The notes below the pieces were generated by a model. That model ran no database searches. It saw nothing but the letters and a program-made list of their open reading frames with translations, and was not told the DNA's origin. This document shows, one piece after another, positions 45,801 through 56,238 of a DNA stretch of 64,000 nucleotides. The position numbers and the translations under genes were made by a program. The stretch spans positions 527,501 through 591,500 of the forward strand of contig NC_092496.1 of NCBI RefSeq assembly GCF_047495875.1, in the 5' to 3' direction. The stretch is from Pithys albifrons albifrons (lineage: Eukaryota > Chordata > Aves > Passeriformes > Thamnophilidae). How positions within the stretch are numbered: the stretch's first letter is position 1; each line of letters begins with the position of its first letter.

Positions 45801-48800
45801 TACCTTTTCCCTGGGTGCAAAGCTCGACGGTGCATACCCTGTGCGGGTCCGGGAAAGGGCCGTTCTTCAGCCCAGAATTCCAGACGGAAGTCGATTCCTC
45901 TCTGGGAAAAGGTGTCAGGACAGAAAGCCATTGTGCCTTTTCTAGGGGTAACGGGGCCCCCAAAATGGGCACCTGAGAGCCCAAGGCTGCCACCTTTTCC
46001 CTGGGCGCAAATGTCGACGGCGCGTGCCACTTGCAAGTCCGGGAATGTGCCGTTTCTCATCCCAGAATTCCAGGCCAGCGAAGATTTCTCCCTGGGAAAA
46101 GGTGCCAGGACAGAAAGCGATTGTGCCTCTTTTAGGGTTAATGGGGCCCCAAAATTGGCACCTGAGAGCCCAGGGCTGCCACCTTTTCCCTGGGCGCAAA
46201 GCTCGACGATGCGTGCCACATGCGGGTAATGGAAAGAGCCGTTTTCAGCTCAGAATTCCAGACCAATGAAGATTCCTATCAGGGAAAAGGTGCCAGGACA
46301 GAAAGCGATTGTTCTTTTACTAGGGTTAATGGGGCCCCATCATGGGCACCTGAGAGCCCAAGGCTGCCACCTTTTGCCTGGGCACAAAGCTCGACGGTGC
46401 GTTCCACTTGCAGGTCCGGGGAAGTGCCGTTTTTCAGCCCAGAATTCCAGACGGACGAAAATTCCTCCCAGGGAAAAGGTGCCAGGACAGAAAGCGATTG
46501 TTATTTATCTAGTGTTAACGGGGCCCCATCATTGGCACCTGAGAGCCCAAGGCTGCCACCTTTTCCCTGGGCACAAAGCTAGATGGCGCCTGCCACGTGC
46601 AGGTCAGAGAAAGACCTTTGTTCAGCCCAGGATTCCAGACGGATGACGACTCCTCCCAGGGAAAAGGCTCCCAGGACAGAAAGCGATTGTTCCATTTCTA
46701 GTGTTAATGGGGACCCGTCATTGGCATCTGAGAGCCAGAGGTTGCCTCCTTTTCCCTGGGCGCAAAGCTCGACAGTGCGTGCGCGTGCTGGTCCCAGAAA
46801 GTGCCATTTTACAGCCCAGAATTCCAGACCAATGAAGACTCCTCCCAGGGAAAAGGTGCCAGGACAGAAAGCCATTGTGCTTTTTGTAAAGGTAATGGGG
46901 CCCCATCATTGGCACGTGAGAGCCCAAGACTGCCACCTTTTCCCTGGACGCAAAGCTCGATGGTGCGTTCCACTTGCGGGTCCAGGAAAGTGCCGATTCT
47001 CAGACCAGAATTCCAAACCGATGAAGATTCCTCCCTGGGAAAAGGTGTCAGGACAGAAAGCCATAGTGCCTTTTGTAGGGGTAATGGGGCCCCATCATTG
47101 GCACCTGAGAGCCCAAGGCTGCCCCCTTTTCCCTGGGCGCAAAGCTCGACGGTGTGTACCTTGTGCGGGTTTGGGGCAGTGCCCTTTTTGAACCCAGATT
47201 TCCAGACGGACGAAGATTCCTCCCTGGGAAAAGGTGCCAGGACAGAAAGCAAGTGTTATTTTTCTAGTGTTAACGGGGCCCCATCATTGGCACCTGAGAG
47301 CCCAAGGCTGCCACCTTTTGCCTGGGTGCAAATGGCGACGGCACGTGCCACTTGCGGGTCCGGGGAAGTGCCATTTATCAGCCCAGAATTCCAGACGGAC
47401 GAAGACACCTCCCAGGGAAAAGGTGCCAGGTCAGAAATCGAATTGTCCTTTTCTAGGGTCAATGGTGCCTCATCATTGGCACCTGAGACTTCAAGACTGC
47501 CACCTCTTCTGTGTGCGCAAACATCAACGGCACATACCACTTTCTTGTCCGGGAAAGTGCCGTTTTTCAGCCCTCAATTCCAGACGGATGAAGACTCCTC
47601 ACAGGGAAGAGGCTCCCAGGACAGAAAGCGATTGTTCCATTTCTAGGGTTAATCGGGCCCCATCACTGGCGCCTGAGAGCCCAAGGTTGCCTCCTATACC
47701 CTGGGCGCAAACTCAACCATGCGTGCTACGTGAGGGTCCGGGAAATTGCCGTTTCTCATTCCAGAATTCCAGACCGATGAAGATTCCTCCCTGGGAAAAG
47801 GTGTCAGGACAGAAAGCGATTGTTCCTTTTCTAGGGTTAATGGGGCTCCATCATTGACACCTGAGAGCCGAAGGCTGCAACCTTTTCCCTGAGCGTAAAG
47901 CTCGACGGTGCGTGCCACTTGCGGGTCCAGGAATGTGCTGTTTCTCATCCCAGAATTCGAGGCCGATGAAGATTTCTCCCAGGGAAAAGGTGCCAGGGCA
48001 GAAAGCAATTGTGCCTTTTGTAGGGGTAATGGGGCCCCAAAATGGACACCTGAGAGCCCAAGGCTGCCACCTTTTCCCTGGGCGCAAAGCTCGACGGTGT
48101 ATACCCTGTGCGGGTCCGGGAAAGGGCCGTTTTTCAGCCCTGAATTCCAGACGGAAGTCGATTCCTCTCTGGGAAAAGATGTCAGGACAGAAAGCCATTG
48201 TGCCTTTTCTAGGGGTAATGGGACCTCATCTTTGGCACCTGAGAGCCCAAGGCTGCCACCTTTTCCCTGGGCGCAAATGTCGACGGCGCGTGCCACTTGC
48301 AAGTCCGGGAATGTGCCGTTTCTCATCCCAGAATTCCAGGCCAGCGAAGATTTCTCCCTGGGAAAAGGTGCCAGGACAGAAAGCGATTGTGCCTTTTCTA
48401 GGGTTAATGGGGCCCCAAAATTGGCAGCTGAGAGCCCAGGGCTGCCACCTCTTCCCTGGGCGCAAAGCTCGACGGTGCGTGCCGCATGCGGGTAAGGGAA
48501 AGAGCCGTTTACAGCCCAGAATTCCAGACCAATGAAGATTCATCCCAGGGAAAAGGTGCCAGGACAGGAAACGATTGTTCTTTTTCTAGGGGTAATGGGG
48601 CCCCATCATTGGCACCTGAGAGCCCAAGGCTGCCACCTTTTGCCTGGGCACAAAGCTCGACGGTGCGTTCCACTTGCAGGTCCGGGGAAGTGCCGTTTTT
48701 CAGCCCAGAATTCCAGACGGACGAAAATTCCTCCCAGGGAAAAGGTGCCAGGACAGAAAGCGATTGTTATTTATCTAGTGTTAACGGGGCCCCGTCATTG

Positions 48801-49803
48801 GCACCTGAGAGCCCAAGGCTGCCACCTTTTCCCTGGGCACAAAGCTAGATGGTGCCTGCCACTTGTAGGTCAGAGAAAGACCTTTGTTCAGCCCAGGATT
48901 CCAGACGGATGACGACTCCTCCCAGGGAAAAGGCTCCCAGGACAGAAAGCGATTGTTCCATTTCTAGTGTTAATGGGGGCCCGTCATTGGCATCTGAGAG
49001 CCAGAGGTTGCCTCCTTTTCCCTGGGAGCAAAGCTCGACAGTGTGTGCCACGTGCTGGTCCCAGAAAGTGCCATTTTACAGCCCAGAATTCCAGACCAAT
49101 GAAGACTCCTCCCAGGGAAAAGGTGCCAGGACAGAAAGCCATTGTGCATTTTGTAAAGGTAACGGGGCCCCATCATTGGCACCTGAGAGCCCAAGACTGC
49201 CACCTTTTCCCTGGACGCAAAGCTCGATGGTGCGTTCCACTTGCGGGTCCAGGAAAGTGCCGATTCTCAGACCAGAATTCCAAACCGATGAAGATTCCTC
49301 CCTGGGAAAAGGTGCCAGGACAGAAAGCCTTTTTGCCTTTTGTAGGGGTAATGGGGCCCCACCATTGGCATCTGAGAGCCCAAGGCTGCCCCCTTTTCCC
49401 TGGGCGCAAAGCTCGACGGTGTGTACCTTGTGCGGGTTTGGGGCAGTGCCATTTTTGAACCCAGATTTCCAGACGGACGAAGATTCCTCCCTGGGAAAAG
49501 GTGCCAGGACAGAAAGCAAGTGTTATTTTTCTAGTGTTAACGGGGCGCCATCATTGGCACCTGAGAGCCCAAGGCTGCCACCTTTTCCCTGGGCGCAAAG
49601 CTAGATGATGCCTGCCACGTGCAAGTCAGAGGAAGTGCTTTGTTCAGCCCAGGATTCCAGACGGATGACGACTCCTCCCAGGGAAAGGGCTCCCAGGACA
49701 GAAAGCGATTGTTCCATTTCTAGTGTTAATGGGGGCCCGTCATTAGCATCTGAGAGCAAGAGGTTGCCCCCTTTTCCCTGGGCGCAAAGCACGACAGTGC
49801 ATG
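42891..49803 (-). repeat. 189-bp satellite, orientation B, between the two ERVs
   Basis: About 36 monomers of the same satellite, inverted relative to 2306-37181. The landmark ctcctcacagggaagagg recurs at 43627, 45139 (1512 bp, 8 monomers) and 47595 (2456 bp, 13 monomers), so multimers of different length from the 12-mer dominate here. The right end, gcatg (49799-49803), is one copy of the ERV-2 target site. No gene is seen. Confidence 0.9.
49799..49803. repeat. ERV-2 target-site duplication, left copy
   Basis: gcatg, matching gcgtg at 56500-56504 with one substitution. Uninterrupted monomers elsewhere read gacagtgcgtgccacgtg, so gcgtg is ancestral. A 5-bp duplication fits retroviral integrase. 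Confidence 0.75.
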
Positions 49804-49875
49804 TGTGCTGGTTTGAAGGTGAACCAGCAGGGGAAATGAACTCACCACGAGAGAGATTATAAGTCAGAGCTAAAA

Positions 49876-49881
49876 TTTAAT
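49876..49881 (-). promoter_or_regulatory. LTR polyadenylation signal ATTAAA (ERV-2 3' LTR)
   Basis: tttaat on the plus strand, which is ATTAAA in viral orientation. This is the signal expected to end full-length viral transcripts. Confidence 0.55.
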
Positions 49882-50163
49882 AATAATATTATAATAACAA
49901 CACTGACACACAAGGGAAATTGCTTTCAACTCACAATACCCCAGCAGTATAACCCAGTGTCCTGGGGCACAAACCCAAGGGGGTTTGTTTGCCCTTGTCC
50001 TGAGACCCCTGTGGCTCCCCCAAGTCCAGAGCAAAAGGAAAAGAAAAACCTGTTGGTGCAGGCGAGGGCTGTGGTCTGGGCGAGAGCGGTGATCTCCTGC
50101 TGTCGAGGTCCTGCTGCTGCTCTGGATCCGACGAGAAGTTCCCGAGGTCTTCTTACCCACCCC

Positions 50164-50170
50164 TTATGTA
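50164..50170 (-). promoter_or_regulatory. LTR TATA-like box (ERV-2 3' LTR)
   Basis: ttatgta on the plus strand, which is TACATAA in viral orientation, next to a GC-rich block. Its position matches the other LTRs. Confidence 0.55.
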
Positions 50171-50431
50171 CCCTCAGGGAGCTCTCAGTCCCTCCCCCTG
50201 GGCGGGGACTCACACAATGGGTGATTAACTCTGGGAGCCAGGCGGTGTTGAGCTGTTGATGGCCCATTAGCAGCTCCGCCCCCCTCAGGCTGGGTGTGAA
50301 GGAGATAATGGCTCCCTGGGCAGCTGCTGCTAATGGCCCATTGACCTTGGGGAATGAATAGAGGGGGTAGAATACAAAGCTTTGATCACCCACACACAGG
50401 GTTAGCTGGTCCCTCCTGCTGAACTAGGACA

Positions 50432-50526
50432 TTATCCACCCCTTATTCTACTCCATATAGTCATTCCCAAATTAATCCCCTTTTTACCTATACATACATA
50501 TATATACACATATATACAATGAAACA
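50432..50526 (-). other. ERV-2 3' untranslated region with polypurine tract
   Basis: Short stretch between the pol stop and the 3' LTR. The polypurine tract is 50432-50444, read as aaggggtggataa in viral orientation and abutting the LTR. TA-rich simple sequence is present. No env. Confidence 0.75.
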
Positions 50527-53130
50527 TTACAAACTCTTCTCGCTCAAAATTAGGTCCCCTTGTGGTACACAACGTGTTTCTCCATCTTTTTGCATTACCC
50601 ACCAAGTGCAACCAGGTCCTTGAGCAAAGACAATCCCTCGGATGGGTTTGCCTTTGTTTGAGGTGGGACTCACCCAAACAGTCTTTCCTAACATACCTCT
50701 CATATGGACCACAGGGACTTTATCTCCATCTACAGTATTCAAGAGTTCTGATTGGGCAGGGCCAGCTCGATTGATGGAGCCCCGGGTGTTGACCAACCAG
50801 GTGGCCTTTGCCAAATGCAGCTCCCAGTGTTTGAAAGTTCCCCCACCCAACGCCTTCAAGGTTGTTTTCAGCAGTCCATTACATCGCTCAACTTTCCCGG
50901 CAGCTGGAGCATGGTAGGGGATATGATACACCCACTCAATGCCGTGCTCTCTGGCCCAGGTGTCTATGAGGCTGTTCTTGAAGTGGGTGCCGTTGTCAGA
51001 CTCTATTCTCTCTGGGGTGCCGTGTCTCCACAGGACTTGTTTCTCAAGGCCCAGGATGGTATTCCGGGCAGTGGCGTGAGATACGGGGTATGTCTCCAGC
51101 CATCCAGTGGTTGCCTCTACCATGGTCAGCACATAGCGTTTGCCTTGGCGTGTTAGGGGAAGTGTGATGTAGTCAACTTGCCAGGCTTCCCCATACCTGT
51201 ATTTTGACCACCGTCCACCATACCATAGAAGCTTCACCCGCTTGGCCTGCTTGATGGCAGCACATGTGTCACAGTCATGGATAACCTGTGAGACACTGTC
51301 CATGGTTAGATCCACCCCTCGGTCACGAGCCCATCTGTATGTCGCATCTCTGCCCTGATGACCAGAGGCATCATGGGCCCATCGGGCTAGAAACAATTCA
51401 CCTTTATGCTGCCAATCCAGATCTACCTGAGAGACTTCAATCCTGGCAGCTCGATCCACCTGCTCGTTGTTACGATGCTCCTCATTAGCCCGGCTCTTGG
51501 GTACATGAGCATCTACGTGACGGACCTTCACACTCAGCTTCTCTACCCGGGCAGCGATGTCCTGCCACATCTCAGCCGCCCAGATGGGTTTCCCTTTGCG
51601 CTGCCAGCCGGCCTTTCTCCAACGCTCCAGCCATCCCCACAGAGCATTGGCCACCATCCACGAGTCAGTGTAAAGGTAGAGTCTTGGCCACTTCTCTCGT
51701 TCAGCGATATCCAAAGCCAGCTGAACAGCTTTCAGCTCTGCAACCTGACTTGATCCACCTTGTCCTTCAGTCGCTTCTGCAACTCGACGTGTAGGACTCC
51801 ATACAGCTGCTTTCCATTTCCGGCTTGTCCCTACAATGCGGCAAGAGCCATCTGTGAAGAGAGCATATCGCTTCTCCTCTTCTGGTAGCTGGTTATATGG
51901 TGGGGCCTCCTCAGCTCGTGTCACCTGCTCCTCTTCTTCTTCAGAGGACAATCCGAAACTCTCACCTTCCGGCCAGTTGGTGATGATTTCCAAAATCCCA
52001 GGGCGATTAGGATTCCCTATCCGGGTTCGCTGTGTGATCAGAGCGATCCACTTACTCCATGTGGCATCAGTGGCGTGATGGGTAGAAGGAGCTTTTCCTT
52101 TGAACATCCAGCCCAACACTGGTAGTCGGGGTGCCAGGATGAGCTGTGCCTCAGTGCCAATCACTTCTGAGGCAGCTCGAACTCCTTCATACGCTGCCAG
52201 GATCTCTTTCTCAGTTGGGGTGTAGCTGGCCTCAGATCCTTTGTATCCCCGACTCCAGAATCCCAGCGGTCGTCCTCGAGTCTCCCCAGGTACTTTCTGC
52301 CAGAGGCTCCAGGATGGGCCATTCTCCCCGGCTGCAGTGTAGAGCACATTCTTCACATCCTGTCCTGTCCTGACTGGCCCAAGGGCTACTGCATGGGTAA
52401 TCTCCTGTTTAATCTGCTCAAAGGCTTGTTGTTGTTCAGGGCCCCACTGGAAATCATTTTTCTTCCGTGTCACAAGGTAGAGAGGGCTTACAATCTGACT
52501 GTACTCAGGGATATGCATCCTCCAAAAGCCCACGGCACCTAGGAAAGCCTGAGTTTCCTTCTTGCTGGTCGGTGGGGACATAGCTGCTATTTTGTTGATC
52601 ACCTCTGTTGGAATCTGGCGACGCCCGTCTTGCCACTTCACTCCTAGGAACTGAATTTCCTGAGCAGGTCCCTTGACCTTACTTCGTTTAATGGCAAAAC
52701 CAGCTCTTAGGAGAATCTGGATTATATTCTTTCCTTTCTCAAAAACCTTCCCTGCTGTGTTCCCCCATATAATGATGTCATCGATGTACTGTAGATGTTC
52801 TGGAGCCTCACCCTTTTCCAATGCAGTCTGGATCAGTCCATGGCAAATGGTGGAACTGTGTTTCCACCCCTGGGGCAGTCGATTCCAGGTGTACTGCACC
52901 CCCTTCCAGGTGAAAGCGAACTGCGGCCTGCACTCTGCTGCCAACGGAATGGAGAAAAAGGCATTGGCAATGTCGATGGTGGCATCCCACTTGGCTGCCT
53001 TGGACTCCAGCTCATACTGAAGCTCCAGCATGTCCGGCACAGCGGCACTCGGGGGGGGTATGACCTCATTGAGACCACGGTAATCCACCGTCGGCCTCCA
53101 CTCTCCACTGGACTTTCGTACTGGCCATTG
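50527..53130 (-). CDS. pol: Pol: reverse transcriptase, RNase H, integrase (ERV-2)
   Basis: An open frame of the same length as the ERV-1 pol, with all the same catalytic features: YIDD in RT, the FTDGS/YTDSW RNase H site, the integrase zinc site and D,D(35)E. It differs from ERV-1 at about ten residues, for example YIDDIIIWG instead of YIDDIIVWG and AGKV instead of AGEV. No stop or frameshift interrupts it from the WPVRK region onward. The first part of RT is in the pro frame, with the frame change at about 53126-53135 identical to that of ERV-1. There is no ATG at the start of the homology (the codon at 53088 is GTG), as expected of a fusion product. Because upstream gag and pro are broken, a normal Gag-Pro-Pol product is not expected. 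Confidence 0.92.
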   Translation of the reverse strand, partial: QWPVRKSSGEWRPTVDYRGLNEVIPPPSAAVPDMLELQYELESKAAKWDATIDIANAFFSIPLAAECRPQFAFTWKGVQYTWNRLPQGWKHSSTICHGLIQTALEKGEAPEHLQYIDDIIIWGNTAGKVFEKGKNIIQILLRAGFAIKRSKVKGPAQEIQFLGVKWQDGRRQIPTEVINKIAAMSPPTSKKETQAFLGAVGFWRMHIPEYSQIVSPLYLVTRKKNDFQWGPEQQQAFEQIKQEITHAVALGPVRTGQDVKNVLYTAAGENGPSWSLWQKVPGETRGRPLGFWSRGYKGSEASYTPTEKEILAAYEGVRAASEVIGTEAQLILAPRLPVLGWMFKGKAPSTHHATDATWSKWIALITQRTRIGNPNRPGILEIITNWPEGESFGLSSEEEEEQVTRAEEAPPYNQLPEEEKRYALFTDGSCRIVGTSRKWKAAVWSPTRRVAEATEGQGGSSQVAELKAVQLALDIAEREKWPRLYLYTDSWMVANALWGWLERWRKAGWQRKGKPIWAAEMWQDIAARVEKLSVKVRHVDAHVPKSRANEEHRNNEQVDRAARIEVSQVDLDWQHKGELFLARWAHDASGHQGRDATYRWARDRGVDLTMDSVSQVIHDCDTCAAIKQAKRVKLLWYGGRWSKYRYGEAWQVDYITLPLTRQGKRYVLTMVEATTGWLETYPVSHATARNTILGLEKQVLWRHGTPERIESDNGTHFKNSLIDTWAREHGIEWVYHIPYHAPAAGKVERCNGLLKTTLKALGGGTFKHWELHLAKATWLVNTRGSINRAGPAQSELLNTVDGDKVPVVHMRGMLGKTVWVSPTSNKGKPIRGIVFAQGPGCTWWVMQKDGETRCVPQGDLILSEKSL

Positions 53131-53216
53131 GGGCTATTAAAGGGTGAGTGAGTCTTGCTGACCACCCCTTGGCTCTCCAGCTCACGAATCATCTTGTGTA
53201 TGGGGGTCACAGAGTC
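53131..53216 (-). pseudogene. pol: RT N-terminal segment in pro frame (ERV-2)
   Basis: Carries the PIHKMIREL and SPFNSP blocks of the RT N-terminus. It lies downstream of the pro nonsense codon (53217-53219) and upstream of the shared -1 frame change, so in this copy it is cut off from both neighbours. Confidence 0.75.
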
Positions 53217-53720
53217 TCAGTCAGTGCGGTATTGCCGACGGTGCACTGTGGCTGTGGCCAGCTGTACCAATTGTTCTTCAACTTTCAGCAGTCCCACAGC
53301 AGAAGGGTCCTCTGAGAGGCCAGGCAAGGTGCTCAGCTGTCTGATTTCCTCTGTCTCCACAGCAGCTATGCCAAAGGCCCAACGCAGTCCCTTTGGGTCT
53401 TTGAAATATCCATTCCTCAGGTAGTCTACGCCAAGGATACACGGGGCTTCTGGACCAGTCACAATGGGGTGTCTATGCCATTCCTTCCCAGTCAAGCTGA
53501 CTTCAGCTTCCAGTACAGTCAGCTGTTGGGATCCCCCTGTCACCCCAGAAATAGAGATGGATTCTGCCCCAACGTATCCTGATGGCATCAACGTGCATTG
53601 TGCACCAGTGTCCACTAAAGCTTTGTATTTCTGTGGGTCTGATGAGGCAGGCCACCGAATCCACACAGTCCAATAAACCCGATTGTCCCTCTCCTCTACC
53701 TGGCTAGAGGCAGGGCCCCC
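53217..53720 (-). pseudogene. pro: Aspartic protease with nonsense codon (ERV-2)
   Basis: In frame with the gag 3' part across the UAG at 53721-53723. It has the active site LVDTGAQ and the ILGVD block (ILGID in ERV-1). The protease domain looks complete, but just before RT a CGA arginine codon seen in ERV-1 is TGA (53217-53219), a C-to-T change at a CpG and a typical methylation-decay lesion in resident ERVs. It would block production of downstream RT from this frame. Confidence 0.85.
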
Positions 53721-53723
53721 CTA
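53693..53723 (-). promoter_or_regulatory. Candidate gag-pro UAG readthrough signal (ERV-2)
   Basis: In viral orientation: TAG (53723-53721), five G, 10-nt spacer and the same perfect 6-bp stem and 6-nt loop as ERV-1 (53710-53693). Conserved in both copies with no substitution. Confidence 0.6.
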
Positions 53724-54009
53724 GTTCTGGTCATGGTATTCACTGTGCTCTCCCTGTGAATCTGACCGGGAGGTTCCTTCAAGAGGATCGGGCATAACAT
53801 CATCATTCCTATACTGTCTGGAGCCTTGCCCACGAGAGACCGGAGCAGCCTTCAACCTTGAAGAATTCCCTGTGTTAGTTGTGCCTCTTTGCAATTCACG
53901 TCCCTGAGCTGCTAAGGAAGAGGTGGGTTTCCCATCCCACTTCCTCATATCTTCTCCATGCTCATGGAGGTAAAACCACAGATTGCCGCGTGGAGTGTAC
54001 CCTTTCTCC
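53721..54009 (-). pseudogene. gag: Gag C-terminal part, out of frame (ERV-2)
   Basis: Downstream of the 8-nt deletion the Gag C-terminus (basic, Arg/Gly/Ser-rich tail ending YHDQN before the TAG) continues in another frame and is in frame with protease. It is separated from the main gag frame, which ends at 54010. Confidence 0.85.
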
Positions 54010-55782
54010 TTAGCTGGAAGACGCCTGCTTAGAGACTCTCGTTTGTTCTGGAGAGATATGGAAGAGTCCTTCCTTAATCTTCTCTTCCAGTTCAGCCAGT
54101 TTTGTTTCCACAGCTGAGACGTGGGCTCGTAATGGAGCAGTGACAGTGTCTTCATAAATCCTGAGTTTGCTGACCAGTGCACCCACCTTGTCTTCTCCCT
54201 CTCTCCACTGCAATGTTGCAAGGTAGCGAGAATACATTTCTGGCCCAAGTCGTGCAAATTTTAACCACATCTGGGATGTGCACTGGACACCATCTGGACT
54301 TTTAGGGAATCTCTCATCCTCTGAAAAGATTATCTCCAGTACGGCTAATTCCCTTAAGCACCGGATACCTTGTTCCATCGTCTTCCATTGTCCTTGCTGT
54401 ACGTGGAGGTCCTCCTTACAAAGATATCTCTCCCTCACGCTTGACAACAGTCGCCGCCAGAGGCTGAGAGTTTCCTGTCTCTTTCCAATGCCCTGATCAA
54501 TGACAACATCTCGAGAAAGGGATCCCAGCTGCCTTGCCTCACTCCCATCTAGAATTGTGTCATTGGCTGCAGCATCCCAGATTCGAAGTAGCCAGGTCAA
54601 GATGGACTCATTTGCCTGTCGTTTGAACTCTCTCCGGAGCTCACGCAGCTCTCCCAGGGATAGGGACTGGGTGATTATTTCTGGCTCCATTTCTGCTTGA
54701 GATGAAGGTCCTGACTCTTCCTCGTCATGCGCTATGCGAACTGATTTGGTCTTTGATTTTCTTTTCTGGACAGGGGCAACTGCTGTCGGTTTCTGTTGTC
54801 CTTCTGGCTCCTCCATGGTTTGTGTGGACATGGTGCTGGTTGATTTGTTTCCTTTTCTCTCTGGCTCAGCTGTGGTTTGTGTGGGCATGGTGCTGGTTGA
54901 TGTATCTCTCTTCCTCTCTGGCTCAGCCATGGTTTGTGTGGGCATGGTGCTGGTTGATGTATCTCTTCTCCTCTCTGGCACAGCCATCGTTTGGGTGGAC
55001 ATGGTGCTGGTTGATGTATCTCTCTTCCTCTCTGGCTTAGCCGTGGTTTGGGTGGACATGGTGCCTGTGGATTTGCTCCTTTTCCCCTCCTCCTGATGCT
55101 GCTGTACCACACCAAGCAGTGTGCGGTAAGCAGCGGCCAGGGCCCAGCAGGTTGCTGTGAGCTGCACATCTCTGGGACTACCAGAGCATCTTCCTTTCAC
55201 ATAGCTTAGCATTTTGGCAGGGTCCTGCAGTTGTTCCGGGGTGAATTTCCAGATCATTTGAGGAGAGAAGGTCTCCAAATACTGGCCCATATCTTCCCAC
55301 TTCCCGTGCCACTCAACATCATCCGCTCCCAGGGCAGGCCTCCAGCAAGTCTCCTTAGAGAGCCCAGATCTGACCCTAAACATGGTGTATACAGTACAGA
55401 GGAGACAAAGCAACACTAACAGCAAGATTATGCTGTCCCTAACATCAAAAGGAAGCTCAATATTTTCAATGATTGTTGTAGCGGAGGTGAAAAGGTGGAA
55501 GTAACCATCTCCGCCTGTTTTCCCCACAGTCTGGGTGCTATTTTTAATGAGACCCCAGAGGTAACAACCCAAACCAGGACAGGCACACCAGACTGAATAT
55601 ACATTCACAATGAAATTCATTGCTTCTGATGTTATGACAACATAAACATAGTATATTAATAAAGCAATTTTGATCCTTCTCCCTGGTATTAAAAAGAGCA
55701 TCAAAACAGGCACATGGTTCCCCATGTGTCGAAATATGAACAGGCCCAGATACAGCATCCACATGAATACATCAAGCAACAT
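54010..55782 (-). pseudogene. gag: Gag polyprotein with N-terminal hydrophobic extension, frameshifted (ERV-2)
   Basis: Open frame of 590 codons. The ATG at 55782 is the first after the primer-binding site, 66 nt downstream of it, with A at -3, so it is a plausible native start. Residues 1-133 form an extension with several hydrophobic segments (about 5-17, 24-32, 39-51 and 118-131). Residue 134 is the Met equivalent to the start of the ERV-1 gag. The capsid-like core and the coiled-coil-like stretch follow. There is no Cys-His box. An 8-nt deletion between 54030 and 54031, relative to ERV-1, shifts the frame and gives a stop at 54010-54012, so the basic tail is lost from this product. The extension is unusual for Gag and may be a membrane-targeting region; that is inference. 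Confidence 0.85.
54787..55071 (-). repeat. 57-bp coding minisatellite in gag, 5 units
   Basis: Five in-frame 57-bp units (285 bp) encode the same 19-residue Ser/Thr/Gln/Pro-rich repeat that has three units in ERV-1. The two extra units are the only large length difference between the two gag genes apart from the 8-nt deletion. Confidence 0.9.
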
Positions 55783-55848
55783 GGTAGTCAGGGAGTTTCT
55801 GTATCCAAATACACAAAATGAAATTGTAATTCTGACTTCTCTCTCGTG

Positions 55849-55866
55849 GCCCCACGGTGGGCGCCA
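55849..55866 (-). other. Primer-binding site, tRNA-Lys1,2-like (ERV-2)
   Basis: In viral orientation TGGCGCCCACCGTGGGGC, starting 5 nt after the 5' LTR. It begins with the TGG that pairs with tRNA CCA. It matches the tRNA-Lys1,2 site known from foamy viruses and some betaretroviruses except at one position (AAC to ACC). Confidence 0.8.
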
Positions 55867-55943
55867 AAAGATGTGCTAGTTTGAAGGTGAACCAGCAGGG
55901 GAAATGAACTCACCATGAGAGAGATTATAAGTCAGAGCTAAAA

Positions 55944-55949
55944 TTTAAT
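55944..55949 (-). promoter_or_regulatory. LTR polyadenylation signal ATTAAA (ERV-2 5' LTR)
   Basis: tttaat on the plus strand. Same place in the LTR as in the other two LTRs. Confidence 0.5.
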
Positions 55950-56231
55950 AATAATATTACAATAACAACACTGACACACAAGGGAAATTGCTTTCAACTC
56001 ACAATACCCCAGCAGTATAACCCAGTGTCCTGGGGCACAAACCCAAGGGGGTTTGTTTGCCCTTGTGCTGAGACCCCTGTGGCTCCCCCAAGTCCAGAGC
56101 AAAAGGAAAAGAAAAACCTGTTGGTGCAGGCGAGGGCTGTGGTCTGGGCGAGAGCGGTGATCTCCTGCTGTCGAGGTCCTGCTGCTGCTCTGGATCCGAC
56201 GAGAAGTTCCCGAGGTCTTCTTACCCACCCC

Positions 56232-56238
56232 TTATGTA
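56232..56238 (-). promoter_or_regulatory. LTR TATA-like box, promoter of ERV-2
   Basis: ttatgta on the plus strand, TACATAA in viral orientation, preceded by a GC-box-like block (ccccgcccaggggg). It is the likely core promoter of the provirus. Confidence 0.6.

Larger units (their letters stand above)
49804..50431 (-). repeat. ERV-2 3' LTR
   Basis: 628 bp with TG...CA termini (left end tgtgctgg, right end ctaggaca). It is the same length as, and nearly identical to, the 5' LTR. It lies next to the polypurine tract side of the provirus and reads outward, leftward, into satellite. Confidence 0.95.
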
